A stretch of 10,057 nucleotides of DNA from Magnetococcales bacterium. GTDB taxonomy: Bacteria > Pseudomonadota > Magnetococcia > Magnetococcales > DC0425bin3. The position numbers were made by a program, and so were the translations under genes. Positions 1 through 5,725 of this stretch are shown here, in pieces; the first letter of the stretch is position 1; every line of letters begins with the position of its first letter. The notes below the pieces were generated by a model. The model was not told the origin of the DNA, made no database searches, and worked only from the letters and a program-made list of their open reading frames with translations. The DNA lies in NCBI GenBank assembly GCA_015229045.1, contig JADGCJ010000116.1:1-10057 (forward strand), written 5' to 3'.

Positions 1-44
1 CCCTGACAAAGGCTTTCATGTCCAGGCCTTTCTTGAGGGGGTAC
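1..44. repeat. Inverted-repeat arm, partner of 1120-1163
   Basis: These 44 bases are the reverse complement of 1120-1163 with three mismatches in one cluster near the inner end, and 37 bases in a row match exactly. The unit contains a short internal stem (aaaggc ... gccttt). The two arms bracket the unknown gene at 126-770 and the tandem array downstream. The arm lies at the window edge, so it may continue to the left. It looks like one copy of an interspersed non-coding repeat rather than an insertion-sequence end, because no transposase lies between the arms. Confidence 0.85.
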
Positions 45-57
45 TGAATAGTTACAA
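41..57 (+). repeat. Short direct repeat (gtRctgaatagttacaa), copy 1
   Basis: This 17-base string recurs at 1241-1257 in the same orientation with one difference. Both copies sit just outside the long repeat units and just upstream of a gene (126-770 and bioA). It may be the conserved edge of the repeat family or a shared promoter-proximal element. The sequence alone does not decide between these. Confidence 0.7.
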
Positions 58-77
58 TTCAGCTTTGTCTTGCTTTT

Positions 78-94
78 TTGGGGCTTCGCCCCAA
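78..94. repeat. Palindromic hairpin ttggggc-ttc-gccccaa
   Basis: A perfect 7-bp stem with a 3-base loop, preceded by a T run (72-79) and followed a few bases later by another T run. It has the same stem as the four tandem units at 832-923 and the copy at 2717-2733, in inverted orientation. It lies just upstream of the Shine-Dalgarno sequence of the next gene. It could end incoming transcription or be a solitary member of the repeat family; it is not a canonical terminator because the T run does not directly follow the stem. Confidence 0.6.
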
Positions 95-125
95 ATCTGA
101 CCTTTTTTTGGAGAGACAATCGGCC

Positions 126-770
126 ATGCAGATCACCCGCCATGAAATCATCACGGAAGATGAGTTGCTCTCGCGCATCCAGCGGACCCGCCTGAAAGGT
201 CACGGCCAACCCATGATCTACGAAGGGGCACGTCTGGTTCTGGCCCGGCGCACCCACCCCCTCACCCTCTATCCAGCCCAACGCTACGTCTTGCGCGACG
301 ACCTGGAACGCATTCTGGAACTGCATGCGGCCTTTCGCCAACAAGGAGTGGATATTTTTGCCCTGGATGGCGGACTCATGTTCTGGCTGCGCGATCCGGA
401 AAACCCGGACACCGAAGTGGGGCCCATTCCCCTGACCCCGCCGGTCGTGGAGATGTCCCTCGAACCTGACGGGCGCCGTCTTCCCTTGATCAACGATGGC
501 ATGCACCGGGTCTATGCCGCCTTGCAACTGCGCAGTGTCATCAATGTGGTCATGGTCCACGATGTGCCGACCGAGTTTCCCTACTATGCCTTTGCCCTGC
601 CCAATGGCTGGTCGGACGTTCAGGAGTTGACCGCGTTACCGGAGGATTTTGTCAAAAAATCCTATCGGGATCCGGACAATTACAAAGCCCTCTTTCGTGA
701 TTTCAACGAGGTGTTTCCTGGTGTGCAAAAACAGCGACCACGCAGTAATCCGGCGCATCTGAAACCATAA
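126..770 (+). CDS. Hypothetical protein with ParB/sulfiredoxin-like DGMHR motif
   Basis: This gene encodes 214 residues of unknown function. The start is ATG 126, with GGAGAG at 110-115 about ten bases upstream. The longer TTG start at 78 is unlikely because it lies inside a repeat hairpin. The most informative segment is Ile-Asn-Asp-Gly-Met-His-Arg around residues 122-128. It resembles the Asp-Gly-x-His-Arg signature of the ParB/sulfiredoxin-like fold, in which this loop binds phosphate or nucleotide. The segment before it is rich in Pro and acidic residues, and the C-terminal 60 residues are charged and aromatic. No signal peptide or membrane segment is seen, so the protein is probably cytosolic. 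The gene stands alone between repeats, and its neighbours do not suggest a role. The coding call is strong; the family link rests on one short motif and is weak. Confidence 0.8.
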   Translation: MQITRHEIITEDELLSRIQRTRLKGHGQPMIYEGARLVLARRTHPLTLYPAQRYVLRDDLERILELHAAFRQQGVDIFALDGGLMFWLRDPENPDTEVGPIPLTPPVVEMSLEPDGRRLPLINDGMHRVYAALQLRSVINVVMVHDVPTEFPYYAFALPNGWSDVQELTALPEDFVKKSYRDPDNYKALFRDFNEVFPGVQKQRPRSNPAHLKP

Positions 771-785
771 AATGTTTTATTATTA

Positions 786-828
786 AAAGGGGTTGGGGGA
801 TCCAAGGGGGAGGCTCCGCCTGCCCCCT
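786..828. repeat. Left arm of 43-bp perfect inverted repeat
   Basis: The reverse complement of this stretch is found without mismatch at 957-999. The arm begins about 15 bases after the stop codon of the gene at 126-770. With its partner it encloses four tandem 23-bp units and a second hairpin. A transcript through the region could fold into a very long stem, which would plausibly end transcription from either side. Confidence 0.9.
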
Positions 829-831
829 TGG

Positions 832-923
832 TGGGGTTTGGGGCGAAGCCCCAATGGGGTTTGGGGCGAAGCCCCAATGGGGTTTGGGGCGAAGCCCCAA
901 TGGGGTTTGGGGCGAAGCCCCAA
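832..923. repeat. Tandem array, four identical 23-bp units
   Basis: Four identical copies lie at 832-854, 855-877, 878-900 and 901-923. Each contains the palindrome ttggggcgaagccccaa, a 7-bp stem with loop gaa, joined by a tggggt linker. Solitary relatives of the same hairpin occur at 78-94, 2717-2733 and, altered, 10032-10051. Identity between all four units points to recent expansion by slippage or unequal recombination. The apparent open reading frames across the array, rich in Gly-Phe-Gly-Ala-Lys-Pro or Gly-Leu-Arg-Pro-Lys-Pro, are products of the repeat and not genes. Confidence 0.95.
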
Positions 924-927
924 CCTG

Positions 928-946
928 CTGGGGGCGCTGCCCCCAG
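928..946. repeat. GC-rich hairpin ctgggggc-gct-gcccccag
   Basis: A perfect 8-bp stem with a 3-base loop, placed between the tandem array and the right arm of the 43-bp inverted repeat. No T run follows. It belongs to the same composite repeat block and would form a separate stem inside the larger fold. Confidence 0.75.
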
Positions 947-956
947 ACCCCCGCTG

Positions 957-999
957 AGGGGGCAGGCGGAGCCTCCCCCTTGGATCCCCCAACCCCTTT
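957..999. repeat. Right arm of 43-bp perfect inverted repeat
   Basis: The exact reverse complement of 786-828. Together the arms delimit a composite element of about 214 bases whose interior holds only hairpins and tandem units and no reading frame with gene-like composition. Confidence 0.9.
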
Positions 1000-1119
1000 C
1001 AGATATGTTTTACTTATGTCCCACCATCTTGTTCATTCCCCAGGAGGAACAGTTTCTGCTATCCTGCACCGCGTCAGGGAGACGAGTCGAAGCATCACAA
1101 AAAGAGTGTAACTGCCCAG
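1000..1119. other. Unassigned spacer between repeat blocks
   Basis: About 120 bases of lower GC than the flanking repeats. A purine-rich ccaggaggaacag string at about 1040-1052 resembles a ribosome binding site, but no initiation codon with a gene-like frame follows at a sensible distance. No BirA-type (TTGTAAACC dyad) or BioR-type (TTATCTATAA-like) operator for the downstream bioA was seen. A bioA promoter could lie here, but no convincing -35/-10 pair was found. Confidence 0.4.
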
Positions 1120-1163
1120 GTACTTTCTCAAGAAAGGCCTGGACATGAAAGCCTTTGTCAGGG
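1120..1163. repeat. Inverted-repeat arm, partner of 1-44
   Basis: Matches the reverse complement of 1-44 at 41 of 44 positions. It runs directly into a second repeat segment (1164-1227) that has an inverted copy beyond bioA. An in-frame ATG at 1145 lies in this arm and would extend bioA upstream by 48 codons. Those codons translate repeat sequence and are not believed to belong to the protein. Confidence 0.85.
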
Positions 1164-1227
1164 CTTCACCCCGAACCCCACCAGGACTCTGTCCTGGACC
1201 TGCCCGGTCGCCAGCCCCCTGGACCCC
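1141..1227. repeat. Interspersed repeat copy upstream of bioA
   Basis: About 87 bases that align, inverted, with 2664-2749 on the far side of bioA with roughly 14 mismatches and one gap (hand alignment). The segment 1204-1228 also matches the reverse complement of 2607-2631 exactly over 25 bases. It contains the hairpin ccaggac-tct-gtcctgg at 1181-1197. In the inverted copy that stem is unchanged while the loop differs, which suggests the fold is what is kept. Confidence 0.85.
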
Positions 1228-1240
1228 GATTCGTTGCCGG

Positions 1241-1257
1241 GTGCTGAATAGTTACAA
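1241..1257 (+). repeat. Short direct repeat (gtRctgaatagttacaa), copy 2
   Basis: Second copy of the string at 41-57, with 16 of 17 bases identical. It lies immediately before the bioA translation start region and marks the downstream edge of the repeat block. Confidence 0.7.
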
Positions 1258-1274
1258 AAAAATTATGAAAACCC

Positions 1275-1280
1275 GGGAGA
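1275..1280 (+). promoter_or_regulatory. Ribosome binding site that favours bioA start at GTG 1289
   Basis: GGGAGA lies eight bases before GTG 1289. The ATG at 1265 has no purine-rich site upstream, and the ATG at 1280 overlaps this one. With GTG 1289 the protein begins Met-Gln-Asp-Leu, close to the E. coli BioA N-terminus, so this site decides the start. Confidence 0.55.
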
Positions 1281-1288
1281 TGCAGCAC

Positions 1289-2590
1289 GTGCAAGACTTG
1301 ATTACCCTGGATCGCCGACACATCTGGCATCCCTTCACGCAGGAGAAATCCGCACCTCTTCCCATACCCATCACCTCGGCGCAGGGGGCGACCCTTTTTG
1401 CCGCCGATGGCCGCAAATATCTGGATTTGATCTCCTCCTGGTGGGTCACCACCCATGGCCATGCCCATCCGGCCATTGCCCGGGCTGTTGCCGCCCAGGC
1501 GGAAAAACTGGAGCAGGTGATTTTTGCCGGTTTCACCCATGAACCGGCTGTCAAACTGGCCAGCCGTCTGGTGGCACGACTGCCGCATGGCGTCAATCGG
1601 GTCTTTTTCTCTGACGATGGCTCCACCTCCGTCGAGGTGGCCCTGAAAATGGCCTGTCAATACTGGATCAATCGGGGAGAACGCCGCTCCCGGTTTCTGG
1701 CTTTTGAAGGGGGGTATCACGGGGACACGGTCGGGGCCATGTCGGCGGGTCGGGCATCCGGATTTTTCGATGCCTTTGAGGCCATGCTGTTTCGCGTCGA
1801 TGCCATCCCCTTTCCCTCCACCTGGATCGGCGATGACGACGTGGCCGAGAAGGAAGAACACTCATTGGCCGCTTTGGCCCGTTACCTGGAACAGAACGCC
1901 AACGAGTGCGCCGCCGTGATCATGGAACCCCTCGTCCAGGGAGCCGGCGGCATGCGCATGTGTCGTCCTGACTTTTTGCGTGGCCTGGCTGCCAAGCTGC
2001 AACACGCCGACATTCCACTGATCTTTGACGAAGTGATGACCGGCTTCGGTCGCACCGGCGCCATGTTTGCCTGCCACAAGGCCGGTGTGGATCCGGATAT
2101 CATTTGCCTCTCCAAGGGGTTGACCGGCGGTTTTCTTCCGCTGGCCGTCACTGTGTGTCGCGACGAAATCTACCAGGCCTTTCTGGATGATGGCTTCGAC
2201 CAGGCCTTTGCACACGGTCACTCTTTCACGGCCAACCCTTTGGGATGCGCGGCGGGTATCGCCTCCCTGGAGCTGTTTGAAAAGGAGAAGACCCTTGCCC
2301 GCGTGGTCAACATCGAGCGGGTCAACAAGGAGCGTGTCCTGGAGCTGATCAACCATCCCAAGGTGATGCGTGGTCGGGTTTTGGGTGGCATCGCCGCCGT
2401 GGAGTTGGACGACTCGATTCAGTATGCCTCCGAGACAAGCCATCTCCTGCGCGCCTTCTTTCTTGAGCGCGGCTTGTTGATTCGTCCCCTGGGCAATGTC
2501 ATTTATCTGCTGCCGCCTTATTGTATCACCGACGCGGAGCTTCATCGTGCCTGGAACGTCATCGAGGAGGCGCTGCACACTGTTGTGTAG
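1289..2590 (+). CDS. bioA: Adenosylmethionine--8-amino-7-oxononanoate aminotransferase (DAPA synthase)
   Basis: BioA transfers an amino group from S-adenosylmethionine to KAPA to give 7,8-diaminopelargonate, the antepenultimate step of biotin synthesis, in the cytosol with pyridoxal phosphate (PLP). From GTG 1289 the protein has 433 residues, against 429 in E. coli BioA from memory. It begins with the family hallmark Arg-His-Ile-Trp-His-Pro near residue 10. Further family segments are SSWWVTTHGHAHP, GGYHGDTVGAMS, MEPLVQGAGGM, IFDEVMTGFGRTG with the PLP-ring Asp, LSKGLTGG with the Schiff-base lysine at residue 276, and HGHSFTANPLGCAAG. The Trp-Trp pair and the Tyr in GGYHG mark BioA rather than general class III aminotransferases. 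Alternative in-frame starts are ATG 1280, 1265 and 1145, the last inside a repeat. No other bio gene is in the window, and inverted repeats flank this one. The function is near certain; the start is less so. Confidence 0.95.
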   Translation: MQDLITLDRRHIWHPFTQEKSAPLPIPITSAQGATLFAADGRKYLDLISSWWVTTHGHAHPAIARAVAAQAEKLEQVIFAGFTHEPAVKLASRLVARLPHGVNRVFFSDDGSTSVEVALKMACQYWINRGERRSRFLAFEGGYHGDTVGAMSAGRASGFFDAFEAMLFRVDAIPFPSTWIGDDDVAEKEEHSLAALARYLEQNANECAAVIMEPLVQGAGGMRMCRPDFLRGLAAKLQHADIPLIFDEVMTGFGRTGAMFACHKAGVDPDIICLSKGLTGGFLPLAVTVCRDEIYQAFLDDGFDQAFAHGHSFTANPLGCAAGIASLELFEKEKTLARVVNIERVNKERVLELINHPKVMRGRVLGGIAAVELDDSIQYASETSHLLRAFFLERGLLIRPLGNVIYLLPPYCITDAELHRAWNVIEEALHTVV

Positions 2591-2606
2591 GCAGGCCTGT
2601 CGAGAA

Positions 2607-2631
2607 CGGGGTCCAGGGGGCTGGCGACCGG
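2607..2631. repeat. 25-bp repeat fragment, inverted copy of 1204-1228
   Basis: Exact reverse complement of 1204-1228 over 25 bases, starting 17 bases after the bioA stop. A second, longer copy of the same family (2664-2749) follows, and both share the string ggggtccagggg. The 3' side of bioA therefore carries a partial and a near-complete copy. Confidence 0.85.
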
Positions 2632-2663
2632 ATCACGAAAAGACGACGTGTCCCAGAGAAAAT

Positions 2664-2749
2664 GGGGTCCAGGGGTCTGGCTCCCTGGCAGATCCAGGAC
2701 GGAGTCCTGGTGGGGTTTGGGGCGGAGCCCCAATAAAGTCCTTCATGCC
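2664..2749. repeat. Interspersed repeat copy downstream of bioA (inverted)
   Basis: Aligns in reverse complement with 1141-1227 at about 83 percent by hand count. It contains the hairpin ccaggac-gga-gtcctgg at 2694-2710 and the palindrome ttggggcggagccccaa at 2717-2733, the same stem as the tandem units at 832-923. It lies in the convergent bioA/panD spacer. Folded in a transcript it could slow or end transcription, but no T run directly follows either stem. Confidence 0.85.
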
Positions 2750-2753
2750 AACA

Positions 2754-2774
2754 TTTTTTTTCCGAACAAAAAAA
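2754..2774. terminator. Possible weak bidirectional termination region (T8 ccgaac A7)
   Basis: Eight T, six bases (ccgaac), then seven A form an A/T palindrome between the convergent bioA and panD. Read leftward from panD, a short stem (gtcc caaaat ggac, about 2782-2795) precedes the T-rich run on that strand. Read rightward from bioA, the repeat hairpins at 2694-2733 come before the T run. Both arrangements are looser than a textbook intrinsic terminator. Confidence 0.3.
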
Positions 2775-2831
2775 CCACGTGTCCCAAAATGGACGCGATT
2801 CAAACGCGATTGCCCCGTATGGGACGAAGCC

Positions 2832-2859
2832 CCAGGAGGAGGGGGGGCCATCCTCCTGG
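2832..2859. repeat. Hairpin ccaggagga ... tcctcctgg after panD
   Basis: A 9-bp perfect stem with a ten-base, G-rich loop, about 27 bases beyond the panD stop codon on the minus strand. The adjoining gggacgaagcccc at 2821-2833 is a one-mismatch relative of the ggggcgaagcccc palindrome. No T run follows on the minus strand, so it is listed as a structured repeat that may protect or attenuate the panD transcript. Confidence 0.5.
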
Positions 2860-2885
2860 CGGGCGGTCTGTCTGTTCGGATTTTT

Positions 2886-3266
2886 TCAGGCGGCTTGCGC
2901 CGTTATGGCATGTCCGAGACGGGCGATGCGATTGTCGGCATCCACATAGACCAGACGCGGCTGATATTGCGCATGTTCGGCCTCGGTCATGTGGGCGAAC
3001 GCGGCGATGATGACCAGATCCCCCGGCTCGGCGCGATGTGCCGCAGAACCATTCAGGGAGATCATGCCGCTGCCGCGCTCACCGCGAATGGCGTAGGTTA
3101 TCAACCGTTGGCCATTGTTGACATTCCAGACGTGGATCTGTTCGTACTCCCGGATACCGGAAGCATCCAATAAATCCTCGTCAATGGCGCATGAACCTTC
3201 GTAATCCACCTGGGTTTCGGTTACGGTTGCCCGATGAATCTTGCATTTCAGCACGGAAAGTTCCAT
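2886..3266 (-). CDS. panD: Aspartate 1-decarboxylase precursor
   Basis: PanD decarboxylates L-aspartate to beta-alanine, which PanC joins to pantoate. It is a pyruvoyl enzyme: the proenzyme cuts itself before a serine, which becomes the pyruvoyl group. Starting at ATG 3266 the protein has 126 residues, the same as E. coli PanD from memory. The processing site Tyr-Glu-Gly24-Ser25-Cys falls at exactly the expected position. Further family marks are Lys9, IWNV-like [19 protein letters not shown] and [15 protein letters not shown] upstream, overlapping the panC stop region, provides a ribosome binding site about 11 bases from ATG. The TTG at 3287, touching the panC stop, would add seven residues and is less likely. 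The spacer to panC is 17 bases, so the two are co-transcribed. No key residue is missing. This is the last gene of the minus-strand operon. Confidence 0.97.
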   Translation of the reverse strand: MELSVLKCKIHRATVTETQVDYEGSCAIDEDLLDASGIREYEQIHVWNVNNGQRLITYAIRGERGSGMISLNGSAAHRAEPGDLVIIAAFAHMTEAEHAQYQPRLVYVDADNRIARLGHAITAQAA

Positions 3267-3283
3267 CCGCTTCTTTGCCTCCC

Positions 3284-4132
3284 TCAATTGCGAACCAGCT
3301 GCCGGTTGTCAATCAGCCTTGCCGATCCTACCCAGGCAGCCATCAGAATGACGGGATCCTTGTCGATGCGCACCAGAGGTGCCAACGTATCCGAATCCCG
3401 TACCGCCACATAATCGATGCGAGACAGGCCAGCCTCCGTCAATACATGACGGGCCACATTTTCCAGGTGTGCCGGATCACTCTCTCCACCAGCATAGGCC
3501 GCCTGCGCCTTCTCCATGGCCCGGAACAGGGCCGAGGCCTGCTGACGACCCTCCACATCCAGGTAGCGGTTGCGACTCGACATGGCCAAGCCATCCGCTT
3601 CCCGCACAGTCGGCAATCCCGTCACTTGCAGCGGCATGGCCAAATCCTGGACCATCTGCCGGATGACGAGAAATTGTTGATAATCCTTCAGGCCAAAATA
3701 GGCCACATGGGGCCGCACCAGATTGAACAGGATGGCCACGACCGTCGCCACCCCCTGAAAATGGCCGGGCCGACACCGGCCACACAGATCACTGGCCAAC
3801 TCCCCGACCTGAACATGCGTCTGGTGACCAGCCGGATAGACATCCTGCGGCGTCGGCAAAAACAGGGCGTCACAGTTGGCCTCTCCCAGGAGGGCGCGAT
3901 CCTGTTCCAGGGTACGCGGATAGCGCTGATAGTCCTCGTTGGGGCCAAATTGGGTGGGATTGACAAAGATGGACCCCACCACCCGGTCGCACTCCCGGCG
4001 GGCGGTCTGAAACAACGAAAGATGCCCGATATGCAGCGCACCCATGGTCGGCACAAAACCCAGACGACGACCGGCACTCCGCTCATTGTTCACCCAGCAT
4101 TCCAGGGCTTGCCGACTTGTCAATATCTCCAT
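3284..4132 (-). CDS. panC: Pantothenate synthetase (pantoate--beta-alanine ligase)
   Basis: PanC condenses pantoate with beta-alanine, using ATP and a pantoyl-adenylate intermediate, to form pantothenate, the CoA precursor. The protein has 282 residues, the usual family length. It carries [10 protein letters not shown] (the nucleotidylyl-transferase HIGH motif, residues 34-37), [13 protein letters not shown] (56-68), [10 protein letters not shown] (123-132), FGLKDYQQF (146-154) and MSSRN (184-188), which corresponds to the KMSKS loop. All expected active-site segments are intact. ATG 4132 lies 21 bases after the panB stop; the ribosome binding site there is weak, which fits coupled translation in an operon. 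The long apparent frame on the opposite strand (3191-5032) is an antisense shadow. Confidence 0.98.
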   Translation of the reverse strand: MEILTSRQALECWVNNERSAGRRLGFVPTMGALHIGHLSLFQTARRECDRVVGSIFVNPTQFGPNEDYQRYPRTLEQDRALLGEANCDALFLPTPQDVYPAGHQTHVQVGELASDLCGRCRPGHFQGVATVVAILFNLVRPHVAYFGLKDYQQFLVIRQMVQDLAMPLQVTGLPTVREADGLAMSSRNRYLDVEGRQQASALFRAMEKAQAAYAGGESDPAHLENVARHVLTEAGLSRIDYVAVRDSDTLAPLVRIDKDPVILMAAWVGSARLIDNRQLVRN

Positions 4133-4153
4133 GAGTCGCTGGCCTGTCGTTTT

Positions 4154-4963
4154 TCAACCACCAAAACTGTGTTCCGCACCGGGGAAGGATCCATCGCGTA
4201 CCTCCCGGGCGTACTGGCCCACGGCCTGGCGCACCTGCTCTCCTCCCGACATGAACTCCTTGACGAAGCGGGGCTTGATCCCTTCATACAAGCCCAGGAG
4301 GTCATAGAGGACAAGAACCTGACCATCGCAGCCGGAACCCGCGCCAATGCCGATGGTGGGAATGGGCAATCGCTCGCTGATGGTCGTGGCCAACGAGGCG
4401 GGAATACCCTCGAGGACAACGGCCCCGGCCCCGGCTTCGGCCAAGAGTTCGGCGTCGGCGATGATGCGTCTGGCGGAGGCCTCGTTGCGGCCCTGGATGC
4501 GAAAACCGCCAAAGGCGTGAACCGACTGAGGCGTCAACCCTACATGCCCGATCACCGGAATGCCTCGCTCCACCAGAAAACGAACCGAGGCAGCCATGGT
4601 CTCGCCTCCCTCCAGCTTGACGGCATGGGCACCGCTCTCTTTCATCGCCCGCACGGCGCTTGCCAGGGCAGCCTCCGGGCCGACATGATAGCAGCCGAAC
4701 GGAAGGTCGCAAACCACCAGGGCACGCGCGGCACCCCGAGCGACGGCCCGGGTATGGTAGATCATCTCGTCAAGGGTGACCGGCAACGTTGTATCGTGCC
4801 CCTGTACCACCATGCCGAGGGAGTCTCCCACCAACAAAAGATCGACCCCCGCCTGGTCCAGCAACCGGGCGAAGGTGAAATCGTAAGCCGTTACCGCGAC
4901 GATCTTGCGGCCATCCCGCTTCATTTGCATCAGATCGGGAGTGGTGACACGCTTGGCCGTCAT
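4154..4963 (-). CDS. panB: 3-methyl-2-oxobutanoate hydroxymethyltransferase
   Basis: PanB adds a hydroxymethyl group from 5,10-methylene-tetrahydrofolate to alpha-ketoisovalerate, giving ketopantoate, the first committed step to pantothenate. From ATG 4963 the protein has 269 residues (E. coli PanB is 264 from memory). The metal-binding aspartates are in VGDSLGM (Asp47) and CDLPFG (Asp86). VKLEGG (Lys116, Glu118), HVGLTPQ (140-146), LEGIP with the candidate catalytic Glu185, and IGIGAGSGCDGQVLV follow in family order. An upstream extension to 5050 is possible in frame, but it is Arg/Pro/Cys-rich and precedes the family N-terminus, so it is rejected. A G-run six bases upstream of ATG is a weak ribosome binding site. 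No ketopantoate reductase (panE) gene is present in the window. Confidence 0.97.
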   Translation of the reverse strand: MTAKRVTTPDLMQMKRDGRKIVAVTAYDFTFARLLDQAGVDLLLVGDSLGMVVQGHDTTLPVTLDEMIYHTRAVARGAARALVVCDLPFGCYHVGPEAALASAVRAMKESGAHAVKLEGGETMAASVRFLVERGIPVIGHVGLTPQSVHAFGGFRIQGRNEASARRIIADAELLAEAGAGAVVLEGIPASLATTISERLPIPTIGIGAGSGCDGQVLVLYDLLGLYEGIKPRFVKEFMSGGEQVRQAVGQYAREVRDGSFPGAEHSFGG

Positions 4964-5146
4964 GGCATACCCCCGGACTCGGACCCGGAAACACGGACCC
5001 CGCCGCGGCGACGGACACGCACAAGCGGATAAACGCAAAACTGCCGACAATGGCTGCAGACGGCATTTGAACCAGACAACATGGCAAAAACCTGTCCCGG
5101 TCTACCTGCCCAGCCGGGCAAGGTTGATCCAGGCCTCTTCTTGATC
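4964..5146 (-). other. folK-panB spacer with possible attenuator hairpin
   Basis: The 183 bases between folK and panB are much longer than the other gaps in this operon (15 to 21 bases). On the minus strand a stem (acc-tgccc / gggca-ggt with one bulged base, 5104-5124) appears soon after the folK stop, and a short T run follows about 15 bases later. The gap may hold a terminator or attenuator and a separate panBCD promoter. No clear -35/-10 pair was found and no gene-like frame fills it. Confidence 0.35.
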
Positions 5147-5710
5147 TCACCCCAAAGAGGCGGCGCGCACCATTCCGGTCAGCGCTCCCTGGCGAAAGGG
5201 AGTCGATGCCAAACGCGGCAACCTCTTCACATGCGACGGATCATTCACCTTTTTCAGCAACATGTCAATGGTTTTACACAATACCGGGTGTTGAAGGTCT
5301 CCGGCCAGGTCAGCCAGGGGTTGCAGAACAAAGCGTCGCTCATGCATCCGGGGGTGCGGCAGGATCAAACGCGGATTATCGATGATCCTCTGTCCATAGA
5401 GCAACAGATCCAGGTCCACCTTGCGCGGTCCCCAGACACATCTCTTTCCTCGTCGGCGTCCTGATTGCCATTCAAGGTTCTGCAAAAAATGAAAAAGAGG
5501 CAACGGTTCCAATCGGCTTGCCACGGCAAACACGGCATTGGTAAACCATGGCTGGTCAATGAAACCCAACGGCTCGGTGTGGTAGAGAGGAGAGACCCCG
5601 ATCAGTCGCAGCGAAGGCGAACGCGACACCCTGTCCAAAACCTGACACCAGGTCTCCCTGGGATTGCCCAGGTTGGCCCCAAATCCGATCCAGGCTGTGC
5701 GTGTTTTCAT
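5147..5710 (-). CDS. folK: 2-amino-4-hydroxy-6-hydroxymethyldihydropteridine pyrophosphokinase (HPPK)
   Basis: FolK transfers pyrophosphate from ATP to 6-hydroxymethyl-7,8-dihydropterin, the step before dihydropteroate synthase in folate synthesis. The 187-residue protein starts WIGFGANLGNP, the HPPK N-terminus, followed by SPLYHTEPLGF near residue 40. It has the signature GPRKVDLDLLLYG (94-106) with Mg-binding Asp99 and Asp101, then LPHPRMHERRFVLQPL (117-132). It is longer than E. coli FolK (159 residues from memory) by a basic C-terminal tail; tails of varying length occur in the family. ATG 5710 lies 15 bases after the stop of the M15 peptidase gene, with no strong ribosome binding site, so translation may depend on the upstream gene. 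The folate link to PanB fits its place ahead of panB. Confidence 0.96.
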   Translation of the reverse strand: MKTRTAWIGFGANLGNPRETWCQVLDRVSRSPSLRLIGVSPLYHTEPLGFIDQPWFTNAVFAVASRLEPLPLFHFLQNLEWQSGRRRGKRCVWGPRKVDLDLLLYGQRIIDNPRLILPHPRMHERRFVLQPLADLAGDLQHPVLCKTIDMLLKKVNDPSHVKRLPRLASTPFRQGALTGMVRAASLG

Positions 5711-5725
5711 CCCGAACCAGGAAGA

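Noticed and set aside
832..923. Possible CRISPR array
   Set aside because: The repeats are directly adjacent without unique spacers, each is a self-palindrome of 23 bases, and no cas gene is present.
1000..1119. Small gene preceded by the ccaggaggaacag ribosome-binding-like string
   Set aside because: No ATG, GTG or TTG at a suitable distance opens a frame of meaningful length, and the downstream frame ends at about 1111 without recognisable content.
680..1148. Several overlapping frames with repeated Gly-Leu-Arg-Pro-Lys-Pro or Gly-Phe-Gly-Ala-Lys-Pro segments
   Set aside because: They are translations of the 23-bp tandem repeat, readable in several frames because 23 is not a multiple of 3. 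There is no ribosome binding site or gene-like composition.
1..1163. Insertion sequence bounded by 44-bp terminal inverted repeats
   Set aside because: The enclosed gene shows no transposase motif and no target-site duplication could be checked at the window edge. An interspersed repeat is the simpler reading.
1000..1288. Biotin-dependent operator (BirA or BioR type) ahead of bioA
   Set aside because: Neither the TTGTAAACC-spacer-GGTTTACAA dyad nor a TTATCTATAA-like palindrome was found by eye.
2496..3173. Plus-strand frame of 225 codons crossing the bioA end, the repeat spacer and panD
   Set aside because: It combines out-of-frame bioA, repeat DNA and the antisense of panD, so it is not a gene.
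3191..5032. Open frame of 613 codons on the plus strand
   Set aside because: It runs antisense across panC and panB, which carry complete family motifs. Its translation is rich in His, Arg and Pro with no recognisable domain. It is a shadow caused by codon bias.
5051..5150. Short minus-strand protein in the folK-panB gap (frame from 5150)
   Set aside because: The frame continues out of phase into panB and has no ribosome binding site or family motif. Its hydrophobic stretch is fortuitous.
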